This document shows, one piece after another, positions 1 through 8,190 of a stretch of 64,000 bases of DNA; the stretch's first letter is position 1; every line of letters begins with the position of its first letter. Below the pieces are notes generated by a model that ran no database searches, had not been told where the DNA came from, and saw only the letters and a program-made list of their open reading frames with translations. Made by a program: the position numbers and the translations under genes. This DNA is from Ctena decussata. Its lineage: Eukaryota > Mollusca > Bivalvia > Lucinida > Lucinidae. The stretch covers positions 36,771,448-36,835,447 of the forward strand of contig OZ022510.1 of the NCBI GenBank assembly GCA_963989385.1. Direction: 5' to 3'.

Positions 1-155
1 GATATCTCAAAGAAAATTTGCTGGGACCAGAAAATTGACTTTGAGATATCAGTAGTTTGGAGATATCGAGAGTTGACTGTCTGTTGAAATAAATACATGT
101 GTAAGGTCAGATGGAACAGCAAACAGGGTAGACTCTATGGCAAAGTTTGGGTAAT

Positions 156-208
156 TCTGGCATAGTAGCTTGGGAGGGGTGGATGATGGGCCAAGCTGCT
201 ATGCCAGA
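156..208 (+). repeat. Stem-loop at the C/U boundary
   Basis: TCTGGCATAGTAGCTTGG (156-173) is complementary to CCAAGCTGCTATGCCAGA (191-208) apart from one T opposite G, which would pair as G-U in RNA. The loop is 17 nt and G-rich (174-190). The structure recurs in nearly every monomer. A minority read GTTGC for GTAGC in the left arm (for example near 2552, 16872, 28016 and 36768), which adds one mismatch. Two copies are clearly broken, at 10471 and 59064. It is unrelated in sequence to the GATATC dyads. Confidence 0.9.
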
Positions 209-272
209 CGTGCTCAAAAATGCAATAGCAAACAGTGTGAATTCAGATGCAAATAATGTAGACTCAGAGAAA

Positions 273-280
273 GGGGCCCC
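273..280. repeat. GGGGCCCC palindrome in tail U
   Basis: An 8-bp GC palindrome inside an A/T-rich tail, present in almost every monomer. I saw three exceptions, all in the right-hand part of the array: GGGGTCCC near 48809, and GGGGCCGC near 59167 and 62901. It contains an ApaI site, so that enzyme would cut once per monomer in most copies. Confidence 0.85.
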
Positions 281-366
281 ATACATTTATCTTTCAACTG
301 CAACATGTAACCTGCTTTAGTATCTTTGTGAGTTCAATTTTTGCTGCCGCTTTTATTTTATATTTT

Positions 367-526
367 CAGGCATCTCAAACTACCGATATCTCAAAGAAAA
401 TTTGCTGGGACCAGGAAATTAACTTTGAGATATCAGTAGGTTGAAGGTACAGTATTCCCCCAAATAGTGTGAGTATTTTTTTCATTCCTTTGGGCATCGC
501 TGGCAGACTTAGTTTGGTGAGAGGTA
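367..526 (+). repeat. Subunit A of the monomer (reference copy)
   Basis: A begins with the core shared by all three subunits (CAAACTACCGATATCTCAAA, then the dyad 385-434). It then goes its own way through a C-run (456-461) and a T-rich stretch. Its tail, GGCAGACTTAGTTTGGTGAG near 502-521, resembles the tail of B (GGCATAGTTAGGTTGGTGGG near 743-762). A therefore looks like a shortened, diverged version of the same ancestral unit that gave B and C, missing the middle. Nothing suggests a gene. Confidence 0.8.
385..434. repeat. 50-bp dyad of subunit A
   Basis: The outer 12 bases GATATCTCAAAG (385-396) are exactly complementary to CTTTGAGATATC (423-434). The centre has a short inner pairing, CTGG / CCAG, around GA. 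Total length is 50 bp, identical to the dyads in B and C. It recurs once per monomer. Some copies differ, for example GAGGTATC for GAGATATC on the right arm near 2020, 3612 and 5202. Confidence 0.9.
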
Positions 527-555
527 ATGTTCAACTCCGGATATCTCAAACTACC

Positions 556-605
556 GATATCTCAAAGAAAATTTGCTGGAACCAGGAAATTTACTTCGAG
601 ATATC
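556..605. repeat. 50-bp dyad of subunit B
   Basis: The left arm GATATCTCAAAG (556-567) and right arm CTTCGAGATATC (594-605) are complementary except at one position (C for T). The span is again exactly 50 bp. A further GATATCTC lies 16 bp upstream, in GGATATCTCAAA at 539-550, and a decayed partner GAGATATT lies downstream at 615-622. The symmetry therefore reaches past the 50-bp core. One related monomer pair has lost the upstream copy (see 7701-7722). Confidence 0.88.
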
Positions 606-656
606 AGTAAGTTGGAGATATTGAGAGTTGACTGTTTGTTGAAGTACAATACATGT

Positions 657-717
657 TTAAGGTCATAAGGAACAGCAGGGTAAAGGTTAAGGATCATATG
701 GAACAGTAAATAGGGTA
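657..717 (+). repeat. Internal direct duplication within subunit B
   Basis: TTAAGGTCATAAGGAACAG (657-675) is repeated about 30 bp later as TTAAGGATCATATGGAACAG (687-706), each followed by a related GGGTA. Subunit C has only one copy (AAGGTCAGATGGAACAG near 901-917). This explains why B is about 31 bp longer than C, and places the small duplication after the B/C split. Confidence 0.8.
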
Positions 718-759
718 GACTGTGGCAAAGTTTGAGCATTCTGGCATAGTTAGGTTGGT

Positions 760-769
760 GGGGGGGGGG
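760..769 (+). repeat. Hypervariable G-run at the end of subunit B
   Basis: Ten G here. Other monomers show six (1558-1563), seven (3944 region), five (10284 region), eleven (11073 region) and thirteen (15078-15090). Lengths differ between long copies that otherwise match: about eleven G near 28611 against ten near 37364, and eight near 30205 against nine near 38957. In one family the run is interrupted as GGTGGAGGG (for example 14281-14289). It is the fastest-changing site in the monomer. Confidence 0.9.
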
Positions 770-980
770 ATGTTCAACTTTGGATATTTCAAACTACCGA
801 TATCTAAAAGAAAATTTGCTGGGACCAGAAAATTGACTTTGAGATATCAGTAGTTTGGAGATATCGAGAGTTGACTGTCTGTTGAAATAAATACATGTGT
901 AAGGTCAGATGGAACAGCAAACAGGGTAGACTCTATGGCAAAGTTTGGGTAATTCTGGCATAGTAGCTTGGGAGGGGTGG
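770..980 (+). repeat. Subunit C of the monomer (reference copy)
   Basis: C starts at ATGTTCAACTTT and is the clearest paralogue of B, without B's 31-bp internal duplication. Its dyad is the most symmetrical of the three (see 1584-1651). It contains AATAAA at 886-891 on the plus strand, at a place where B reads GTACAATA. This has the form of a polyadenylation signal, but nothing nearby supports its use. C runs into the tail U through the stem-loop whose left arm is C's counterpart of the B end. Confidence 0.88.
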
Positions 981-1164
981 ATGATGGGCCAAGCTGCTAT
1001 GCCAGACGTGCTCAAAAATGCAATAGCAAACAGTGTGAATTCAGATGCAAATAATGTAGACTCAGAGAAAGGGGCCCCATACATTTATCTTTCAACTGCA
1101 ACATGTAACCTGCTTTAGTATCTTTGTGAGTTCAATTTTTGCTGCCGCTTTTATATTATATTTT
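981..1164 (+). repeat. Unique tail U of the monomer (reference copy)
   Basis: About 184 bp that have no counterpart elsewhere in the monomer. U contains the right arm of the C/U stem-loop, the 8-bp palindrome GGGGCCCC, and an A/T-rich end with a pyrimidine run ending in TTTTCAG just before subunit A. It is as well conserved as the rest between monomers. Its origin is not visible. It could be the remnant of the sequence into which the A/B/C units first expanded, or a captured fragment. Confidence 0.8.
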
Positions 1165-1583
1165 CAGGCATCTCAAACTACCGATATCTCAAAGAAAATT
1201 TGCTGGGACCAGGAAATTAACTTTGAGATAACAGTAGGTTGAAGGTACAGTATTCCCCCAAATAGTGTGAGTATTTTTTTCATTCCTTTGGGCATCGCTG
1301 GCAGACTTAGTTTGGTGAGAGGTAATGTTCAACTCCGGATATCTCAAACTACCGATATCTCAAAGGAAATTTGCTGGAACCAGGAAATTTACTTCGAGAT
1401 ATCAGTAAGTTGGAGATATTGAGAGTTGACTGTTTGTTGAAGTACAATACATGTTTAAGGTCATAAGGAACAGCAGGGTAAAGGTTAAGGATCATATGGA
1501 ACAGTAAATAGGGTAGACTGTGGCAAAGTTTGAGCATTCTGGCATAGTTAGGTTCGTGGGGGGATGTTCAACTTTGGATATTT

Positions 1584-1651
1584 CAAACTACCGATATCTC
1601 AAAGAAAATTTGCTGGGACCAGAAAATTGACTTTGAGATATCAGTAGTTTG
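1584..1651. repeat. 68-bp dyad of subunit C (most perfect copy type)
   Basis: Arms of 21 bp, 1584-1604 and 1631-1651, are complementary except at one base (C1592 against A1643). The 26-bp spacer contains CTGG-GA-CCAG, itself paired. Within this lies the invariant 50-bp core 1593-1642. Beyond the arms, GGATATTTC on the left and GGAGATATCGAGAG on the right continue the symmetry with a one-base shift. Possible roles are a paired or dimeric protein-binding site, a cruciform, or the fossil ends of a small inverted-repeat element. The sequence does not choose between these. Confidence 0.9.
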
Positions 1652-4600
1652 GAGATATCGAGAGTTGACTGTCTGTTGAAATAAATACATGTGTAAGGTC
1701 AGATGGAACAGCAAACAGGGTAGACTCTATGGCAAAGTTTGGGTAATTCTGGCATAGTAGCTTGGAGGGGGTGGATGATGGGCCAAGCTGCTATGCCAGA
1801 CGTGCTCAAAAATGCAATAGCAAACAGTGTCAATTCAGATGCAAATAATGTAGACTCAGAGAAAGGGGCCCCATACATTTATCTTTCAACTGCAACATGT
1901 AACCTGCTTTAGTATCTTTGTGAGTTCAATTTATGCTGCCGCTTTTATTTTATATTTTCAGGCATCTCAAACTACCGATATCTCAAAGAAAATTTGCTGG
2001 GACCAGGAAATTAACTTTGAGGTATCAGTAGGTTGAAGGTACAGTATTCCCCCAAATAGTGTGAGTATTTTTTTCATTCCTTTGGGCATGGCTGGCAGAC
2101 TTAGTTTGGTGAGAGGTAATGTTCAACTCCGGATATCTCAAACTACCGATAAATCAAAGAAAATTTGCTGGAACCAGGAAATTTACTTCGAGATATCAGT
2201 AAGTTGGAGGTATTGAGAGTTGACTGTTTGTTGAAGTACAATACATGTTTAAGGTCATAAGGAACAGCAGGGTAAAGGTTAAGGATCATATGGAACAGTA
2301 AATAGGGTAGACTGTGGCAAAGTTTGAGCATTCTGGCATAGTAAGGTTGGTGGGGGGATGTTCAACTTTGGATATTTCAAACTACCGATATCTCAAAGAA
2401 AATTTGCTGGGACCAGAAAATTGACTTTGAGATATCAGTAGTTTGGAGATATCGAGAGTTGACTGTCTGTTGAAATAAATACATGTGTAAGGTCAGATGG
2501 AACAGCAAACAGGGTAGACTCTATGGCAAAGTTTGGGTAATTCTGGCATAGTTGCTTGGGAGGGGTGGATGATGGGCCAAGCTGCTATGCCAGACGTGCT
2601 CAAAAATGCAATAGCAAACAGTGTCAATTCAGATGCAAATAATGTAGACTCAGAGAAAGGGGCCCCATACATTTATCTTTCAACTGCAACATGTAACCTG
2701 CTTTAGTATCTTTGTGAGTTCAATTTTTGCTGCCGCTTTTATTTTATATTTTCAGGCATCTCAAACTACCGATATCTCAAAGAAAATTTGCTGGGACCAG
2801 GAAATTTACTTTGAGATATCAGTAGGTTGAAGGTACAGTATTCCCCCAAATAGTGTGAGTATTTTTTTCATTCCTTTGGGCATCGCTGGCAGACTTAGTT
2901 TGATGAGAGGTAATGTTCAACTCCGGATATCTCAAACTACCGATATCTCAAAGAAAATTCGCTGGAACCAGGAAATTTACTTCGAGATATCAGTAAGTTG
3001 GAGATATTGAGAGTTGACTGTTTGTTGATGTACAATACATGTTTAAGGTCATAAGGAACAGCAGGGTAAAGGTTAAGGATCATATGGAACAGTAAATAGT
3101 TATTGACTGTGGCAAAGTTTCAGCATTCTGGCATAGTTAGGTTGGTGGGGGGGGGGATGTTCAACTTTGGATATTTCAAACTACCGATATCTCAAAGAAA
3201 ATTTGCTGGGACCAGAAAATTGACTTTGAGATATCAGTAGTTTGGAGATATCGAAAAGTGACTGTCTGGTGAAATAAATACATGTGTAAGGTCAGATGGA
3301 ACAGCAAACAGGGTAGACTCTATGGCAAAGTTTGAGTAATTCTGGCATAGTAGCTTGGGAGGGGTGGCTGATGGGCCAAGCTGCTATGCCAGACGTGCTC
3401 AAAAATGCAACAGCAAACAGTGTCAATTCAGATGCAAATAATGTAGACTCAGAGAAAGGGGCCCCATACATTTATCTTTCAACTGCAACATGTAACCTGC
3501 TTTAGTATCTTTGTGAGTTCAATTTTTGCTGCCGCTTTTATTTTATATTTTCAGGCATCTCAAACTACCGATATCTCAAAGAAAATTTGCTGGGACCAGG
3601 AAATTAACTTTGAGGTATCAGTAGGTTGAAGGTACAGTATTCCCCCAAATAGTGTGAGTATTTTTTTCATTCCTTTGGGCATCGCTGGCAGACTTAGTTT
3701 GGTGAGAGGTAATGTTCAACTCCGGATATCTCAAACTACCGATATCTCAAAGAAAATTTGCTGGAACCAGGAAATTTACTTCGAGATATCAGTAAGTTGG
3801 AGGTATTGAGAGTTGACTGTTTGTTGAAGTACAATACATGTTTAAGGTCATAAGGAACAGCAGGGTAAAGGTTAAGGATCATATGGAACAGTAAATAGGG
3901 TAGACTGTGGCAAAGTTTGAGCATTCTGGCATAGTTAGGTTGGTGGGGGGGATGTTCAACTTTGGATATTTCAAACTACCGATATCTCAAAGAAAATTTG
4001 CTGGGATCAGAAAATTGACTTTGAGATATCAGTAGTTTGGAGATATCGAGAGTTGACTGTCTGTTGAAATAAATACATGTGTAAGGTCAGATGGAAGAGC
4101 AAACAGGGTAGACTCTATGGCAAAGTTTGGGTAATTCTGGCATAGTAGCTTGGGAGGGGTGGATGCTGGGCCAAGCTGCTATGCCAGACGTGCTCAAAAA
4201 TGCAATAGCAAACAGTGTCAATTCAGATGCAAATAATGTAGACTCAGAGAAAGGGGCCCCATACATTTATCTTTCAACTGCAACATGTAACCTGCTTTAG
4301 TATCTTTGTGAGTTCAATTTTTGCTGCCGCTTTTATTTTATATTTTCAGGCATCTCAAACTACCGATATCTCAAAGAAAATTTGCTGGGACCAGGAAATT
4401 AACTCTGAGATATCAGTAGGTTGAAGGTACAGTATTCCCCCAAATAGTGTGAGTATTTTTTTCATTCCTTTGGGCATCGCTGGCAGACTTAGTTTGGTGA
4501 GAGGTAATGTTCAACTCCGGATATCTCAAACTACCGATATCTCAAAGGAAATTTGCTGGAACCAGGAAATTTACTTCGAGATATCAGTAAGTTGGAGATA

Positions 4601-6226
4601 TTGAGAGTTGACTGTTTGTTGAAGTACAATACATGTTTAAGGTCATAAGGAACAGCAGGGTAAAGGTTAAGGATCATATGGAACAGTAAATAGGGTAGAC
4701 TGTGGCAAAGTTTGAGCATTCTGGCATAGTTAGGTTCGTGGGGGGATGTTCAACTTTGGATATTTCAAACTACCGATATCTCAAAGAAAATTTGCTGGGA
4801 CCAGAAAATTGACTTTGAGATATCAGTAGTTTGGAGATATCGAGAGTTGACTGTCTGTTGAAATAAATACATGTGTAAGGTCAGATGGAACAGCAAACAG
4901 GGTAGACTCTATGGCAAAGTTTGGGTAATTCTGGCATAGTAGCTTGGGAGGGGTGGATGATGGGCCAAGCTGCTATGCCAGACGTGCTCAAAAATGCAAT
5001 AGCAAACAGTGTGAATTCAGATGCAAATAATGTAGACTCAGAGAAAGGGGCCCCATACATTTATCTTTCAACTGCAACATGTAACCTGCTTTAGTATCTT
5101 TGTGAGTTCAATTTTTGCTGCCGCTTTTATTTTATATTTTCAGGCATCTCAAACTACCGATATCTCAAAGAAAATTTGCTGGGACCAGGAAATTAACTTT
5201 GAGGTATCAGTAGGTTGAAGGTACAGTATTCCCCCAAATAGTGTGAGTATTTTTTTCATTCCTTTGGGCATCGCTGGCAGACTTAGTTTGGTGAGAGGTA
5301 ATGTTCAACTCCGGATATCTCAAACTACCGATATCTCAAAGAAAATTTGCTGGAACCAGGAAATTTACTTCGAGATATCAGTAAGTTGGAGATATTGAGA
5401 GTTGACTGTTTGTTGAAGTACAATACATGTTTAAGGTCATAAGGAACAGCAGGGTAAAGGTTAAGGATCATATGGAACAGTAAATAGTTATTGACTGTGG
5501 CAAAGTTTCAGCATTCTGGCATAGTTAGGTTGGTGGGGGGGGATGTTCAACTTTGGATATTTCAAACTACCGATATCTCAAAGAAAATTTGCTGGGACCA
5601 GAAAATTGACTTTGAGATATCAGTGGTTTGGAGATATCGAGAGTTGACTGTCTGTTGAAATAAATACATGTGTAAGGTCAGATGGAACAGCAAACAGGGT
5701 AGACTCTATTGCAAAGTTTGAGTAATTCTGGCATAGTAGCTTGGGAGGGGTGGCTGATGGGCCAAGCTGCTATGCCAGACGTGCTCAAAAATGCAACAGC
5801 AAACAGTGTCAATTCAGATGCAAATAATGTAGACTCAGAGAAAGGGGCCCCATACATTTATCTTTCAACTGCAACATGTAACCTGCTTTAGTATCTTTGT
5901 GAGTTCAATTTTTGCTGCCGCTTTTATTTTATATTTTCAGGCATCTCAAACTACCGATATCTCAAAGAAAATTTGCTGGGACCAGGAAATTAACTTTGAG
6001 ATATCAGTAGGTTGAAGGTACAGTATTTCCCCAAATAGTGTGAGTATGTTTTTTCATTCCTTTGGGCATCGCTGGCAGACTTAGTTTGGTGGGAGGTAAT
6101 GTTCAACTCCGGATATCTCAAACTACCGATATCTCAAAGGAAATTTGCTGGAACCAGGAAATTTACTTCGAGATATCAGTAAGTTGGAGATATTGAGAGT
6201 TGACTGCTTGTTGAAGTACAATACAT

Positions 6227-6244
6227 GTTTAAGGTGTTTAAGGT
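6227..6244 (+). repeat. 9-bp tandem duplication in monomer 8
   Basis: GTTTAAGGT occurs twice in a row (6227-6235 and 6236-6244), where other monomers have it once. The same duplication is at 41242-41259 in monomer 52, which links the two large blocks. Confidence 0.92.
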
Positions 6245-7700
6245 CATAAGGAACAGCAGGGTAAAGGTTAAGGATCATATGGAACAGTAAATAGTGTAGA
6301 CTGTGGCAAAGTTTGAGCATTCTGGCATAGTTAGGTTGGTGGGGGGAAATGTTCAACTTTGAATATTTCAAACTACCGATATCTCAAAGAAAAATTGCTG
6401 GGACCAGAAAATTGACTTTGAGATATCAGTAGTTTGGAGATATCGAGAGTTGACTGTCTGTTGAAATAAATACATGTGTAAGGTCAGATGGAACAGCAAA
6501 CAGGGTAGACTCTATGGCAAAGGTTGGGTAAATCTGGCATAGTAGCTTGGGAGGGGTGGATGATGGGCCAAGCTGCTATGCCAGACGTGCTCAAAAATGC
6601 AATAGCAAACAGTGTCAATTCAGATGCAAATAATGTAGACTCAGAGAAAGGGGCCCCATACATTTATCTTTCAGCTGCAACATGTAACCTGCTTTAGTAT
6701 CTTTGTGAGTTCAATTTTTGCTGCCGCTTTTATTTTATATTTTTAGGCATCTCAAACTACCGATATCTCAAAGAAAATTTGCTGGGACCAGGAAATTAAC
6801 TTTGAGATATCAGTAGGTTGAAGGTACAGTATTCCCCCAAAAAGTGTGAGTATTTTTTCATTCCTTTGGGCATGGCTGGCAGACTTAGTTTGGTGAGAGG
6901 TAATGTTCAACTCCGGATATCTCAAACTACAGATATCTCAAAGAAAATTTGCTGGAACCAGGAAATTTTCTTCGAGATATCAGTAAATTGGGGATATTGA
7001 GAGTTGACTGTTTGTTGAAGTACAATACATGTTTAAGGTCATAAGGAACAGCAGGGTAAAGGTTAAGGATCATATGGAACAGTAAATAGGGTAGACTGTG
7101 GCAAAGTTTGAGCATTCTGGCATAGTTAGGATGGTGGGGGGGATGTTCAACTTTGGATATTTCAAACTACCGATATCTCAAAGAAAATTTGCTGGGACCA
7201 GAAAATTGACTTTGAGATATCAGTAGTTTGGAGATATCGAGAGTTGACTGTCTGTTGAAATAAATACATGTGTAAGGTCAGATGGAACAGCAAACAGGGT
7301 AGACTCTATGGCAAAGTTTGGGTAATTCTGGCATAGTAGCTTGGGAGGGGTGGATGATGGGCCAAGCTGCTATGCCAGACGTGCTCAAAAATGCAATAGC
7401 AAACAGTGTCAATTCAGATGCAAATAATGTAGACTCAGAGAAAGGGGCCCCATACATTTATCTTTCAACTGCAACATGTTACCTGCTTTAGTATCTTTGT
7501 GAGTTCAATTTTTGCTGCCGCTTTTATTTTATATTTTCAGGCATCTCAAACTACCGATATCTCAAAGAAAATTTGCTGGGACCAGGAAATTAACTTTGAG
7601 ATATCAGTAGGTTGAAGGTACAGTATTCCCCCAAAAAGTGTGAGTATTTTTTCATTCCTTTGGGCATGGCTGGCAGACTTAGTTTGGTGAGAGGTAATGT

Positions 7701-7722
7701 TCAACTCATGATATCTCAAAGA
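7701..7722 (+). repeat. 16-bp deletion between neighbouring GATATCTC copies (monomer 10)
   Basis: The B subunit reads TCAACTCATGATATCTCAAA, where others have two GATATCTCAAA copies 16-17 bp apart. One copy has been lost, probably by slippage between the two direct repeats. The spacing from landmark 6927 to the equivalent 7705 falls to 778. The same deletion is present near 42716-42737. Confidence 0.9.
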
Positions 7723-8170
7723 AAATTTGCTGGAACCAGGAAATTTTCTTCGAGATATCAGTAAATTGGGGATATTGAGAGTTGACTGTTTGTTGAAGTA
7801 CAATACATGTTTAAGGTCATAAGGAACAGCAGGGTAAAGGTTAAGGATCATATGGAACAGTAAATAGGGTAGACTGTGGCAAAGTTTGAGCATTCTGGCA
7901 TAGTTAGGATGGTGGGGGGGATGTTCAACTTTGGATATTTCAAACTACCGATATCTCAAAGAAAAATTGCTGGGACCAGAAAATTGACTTTGAGATATCA
8001 GTAGTTTGGAGATATCGAGAGTTGACTGTCTGTTGAAATAAATACATGTGTAAGGTCAGATGGAACAGCAAACAGGGTAGACTCTATGGCAAAGTTTGGG
8101 TAAATCTGGCATAGTAGCTTGGGAGGGGTGGATGATGGGCCAAGCTGCTATGCCAGACGTGCTCAAAAAT

Positions 8171-8190
8171 GCAATAGCAAATGCAAATAA
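8171..8190 (+). repeat. 15-bp deletion in tail U, left block only
   Basis: The sequence passes from GCAATAGCAA directly to ATGCAAATAA, missing ACAGTGTCAATTCAG. The matching monomer in the right block (43191-43220) is intact. The deletion therefore came after the block was copied, or was repaired in the other copy. Confidence 0.9.

Larger units (their letters stand above)
1..366 (+). repeat. Partial monomer 0 (subunit C and tail U only)
   Basis: The window opens on the first base of the 50-bp dyad of a subunit C (GATATCTC at 1-8, GAGATATC at 43-50). It runs through the rest of C, the boundary stem-loop (156-208) and the complete tail U, up to the next subunit A at 367. The missing part lies upstream of the window. 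This stretch matches 34218 onward, so the large repeated block already includes it. Confidence 0.95.
527..769 (+). repeat. Subunit B of the monomer (reference copy)
   Basis: B starts at ATGTTCAACTCC and ends in the variable G-run. It aligns with C along almost its whole length: the shared blocks are ATGTTCAACT, the dyad core, GAGAGTTGACTGT, ATACATGT, AAGGTCA, GGAACAG, GGGTAGACT, TGGCAAAGTTTG and TTCTGGCATAGT. B has about 31 extra bases in the middle, produced by an internal duplication (657-717). B also carries an open frame of about 62 codons on the minus strand in most monomers. I treat this as a by-product of the repeat. Confidence 0.88.
367..1164 (+). repeat. Reference monomer (monomer 1, 798 bp)
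   Basis: This is the first complete copy, phased to begin at CAGGCATCTC. Its order is subunit A (367-526), B (527-769), C (770-980) and tail U (981-1164). The phase is arbitrary but convenient, because each subunit then begins with or near its own dyad core. Eight GATATC (EcoRV) sites are expected in a consensus monomer: two in A, three in B and three in C. This copy lacks one of them-flanking base: it reads TATCTAAAAG instead of TATCTCAAAG at 801-810. The same change is seen near 15121, 21489, 26266, 30245, 35022 and 39001, which marks related copies. Confidence 0.95.

Noticed and set aside
496..541. Possible RNA polymerase III A/B-box pair (TGGCAGACTTAG and GTTCAACTCC), as in a tRNA-derived SINE
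   Set aside because: Each box has at least two mismatches to consensus. There is no tRNA-like fold, poly(A) end or target-site duplication, and the element is not dispersed.
551..739. Minus-strand open frame of about 62 codons, repeated in subunit B of most monomers
   Set aside because: It recurs because the DNA repeats. Several monomers lack it (2937, 5325, 28401, 37154 and 40339 types). Indels in the array (9, 14, 15, 16 and 26 bp, single T insertions) are not limited to multiples of three. It overlaps the dyad and the variable G-run lies just beyond it. No recognisable domain.
781..870. Intact MITE or other transposon with terminal inverted repeats
   Set aside because: The dyads have arms, but there is no consistent target-site duplication and they occur at fixed positions within the tandem monomer. 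A transposon origin of the subunit remains possible but is not shown.
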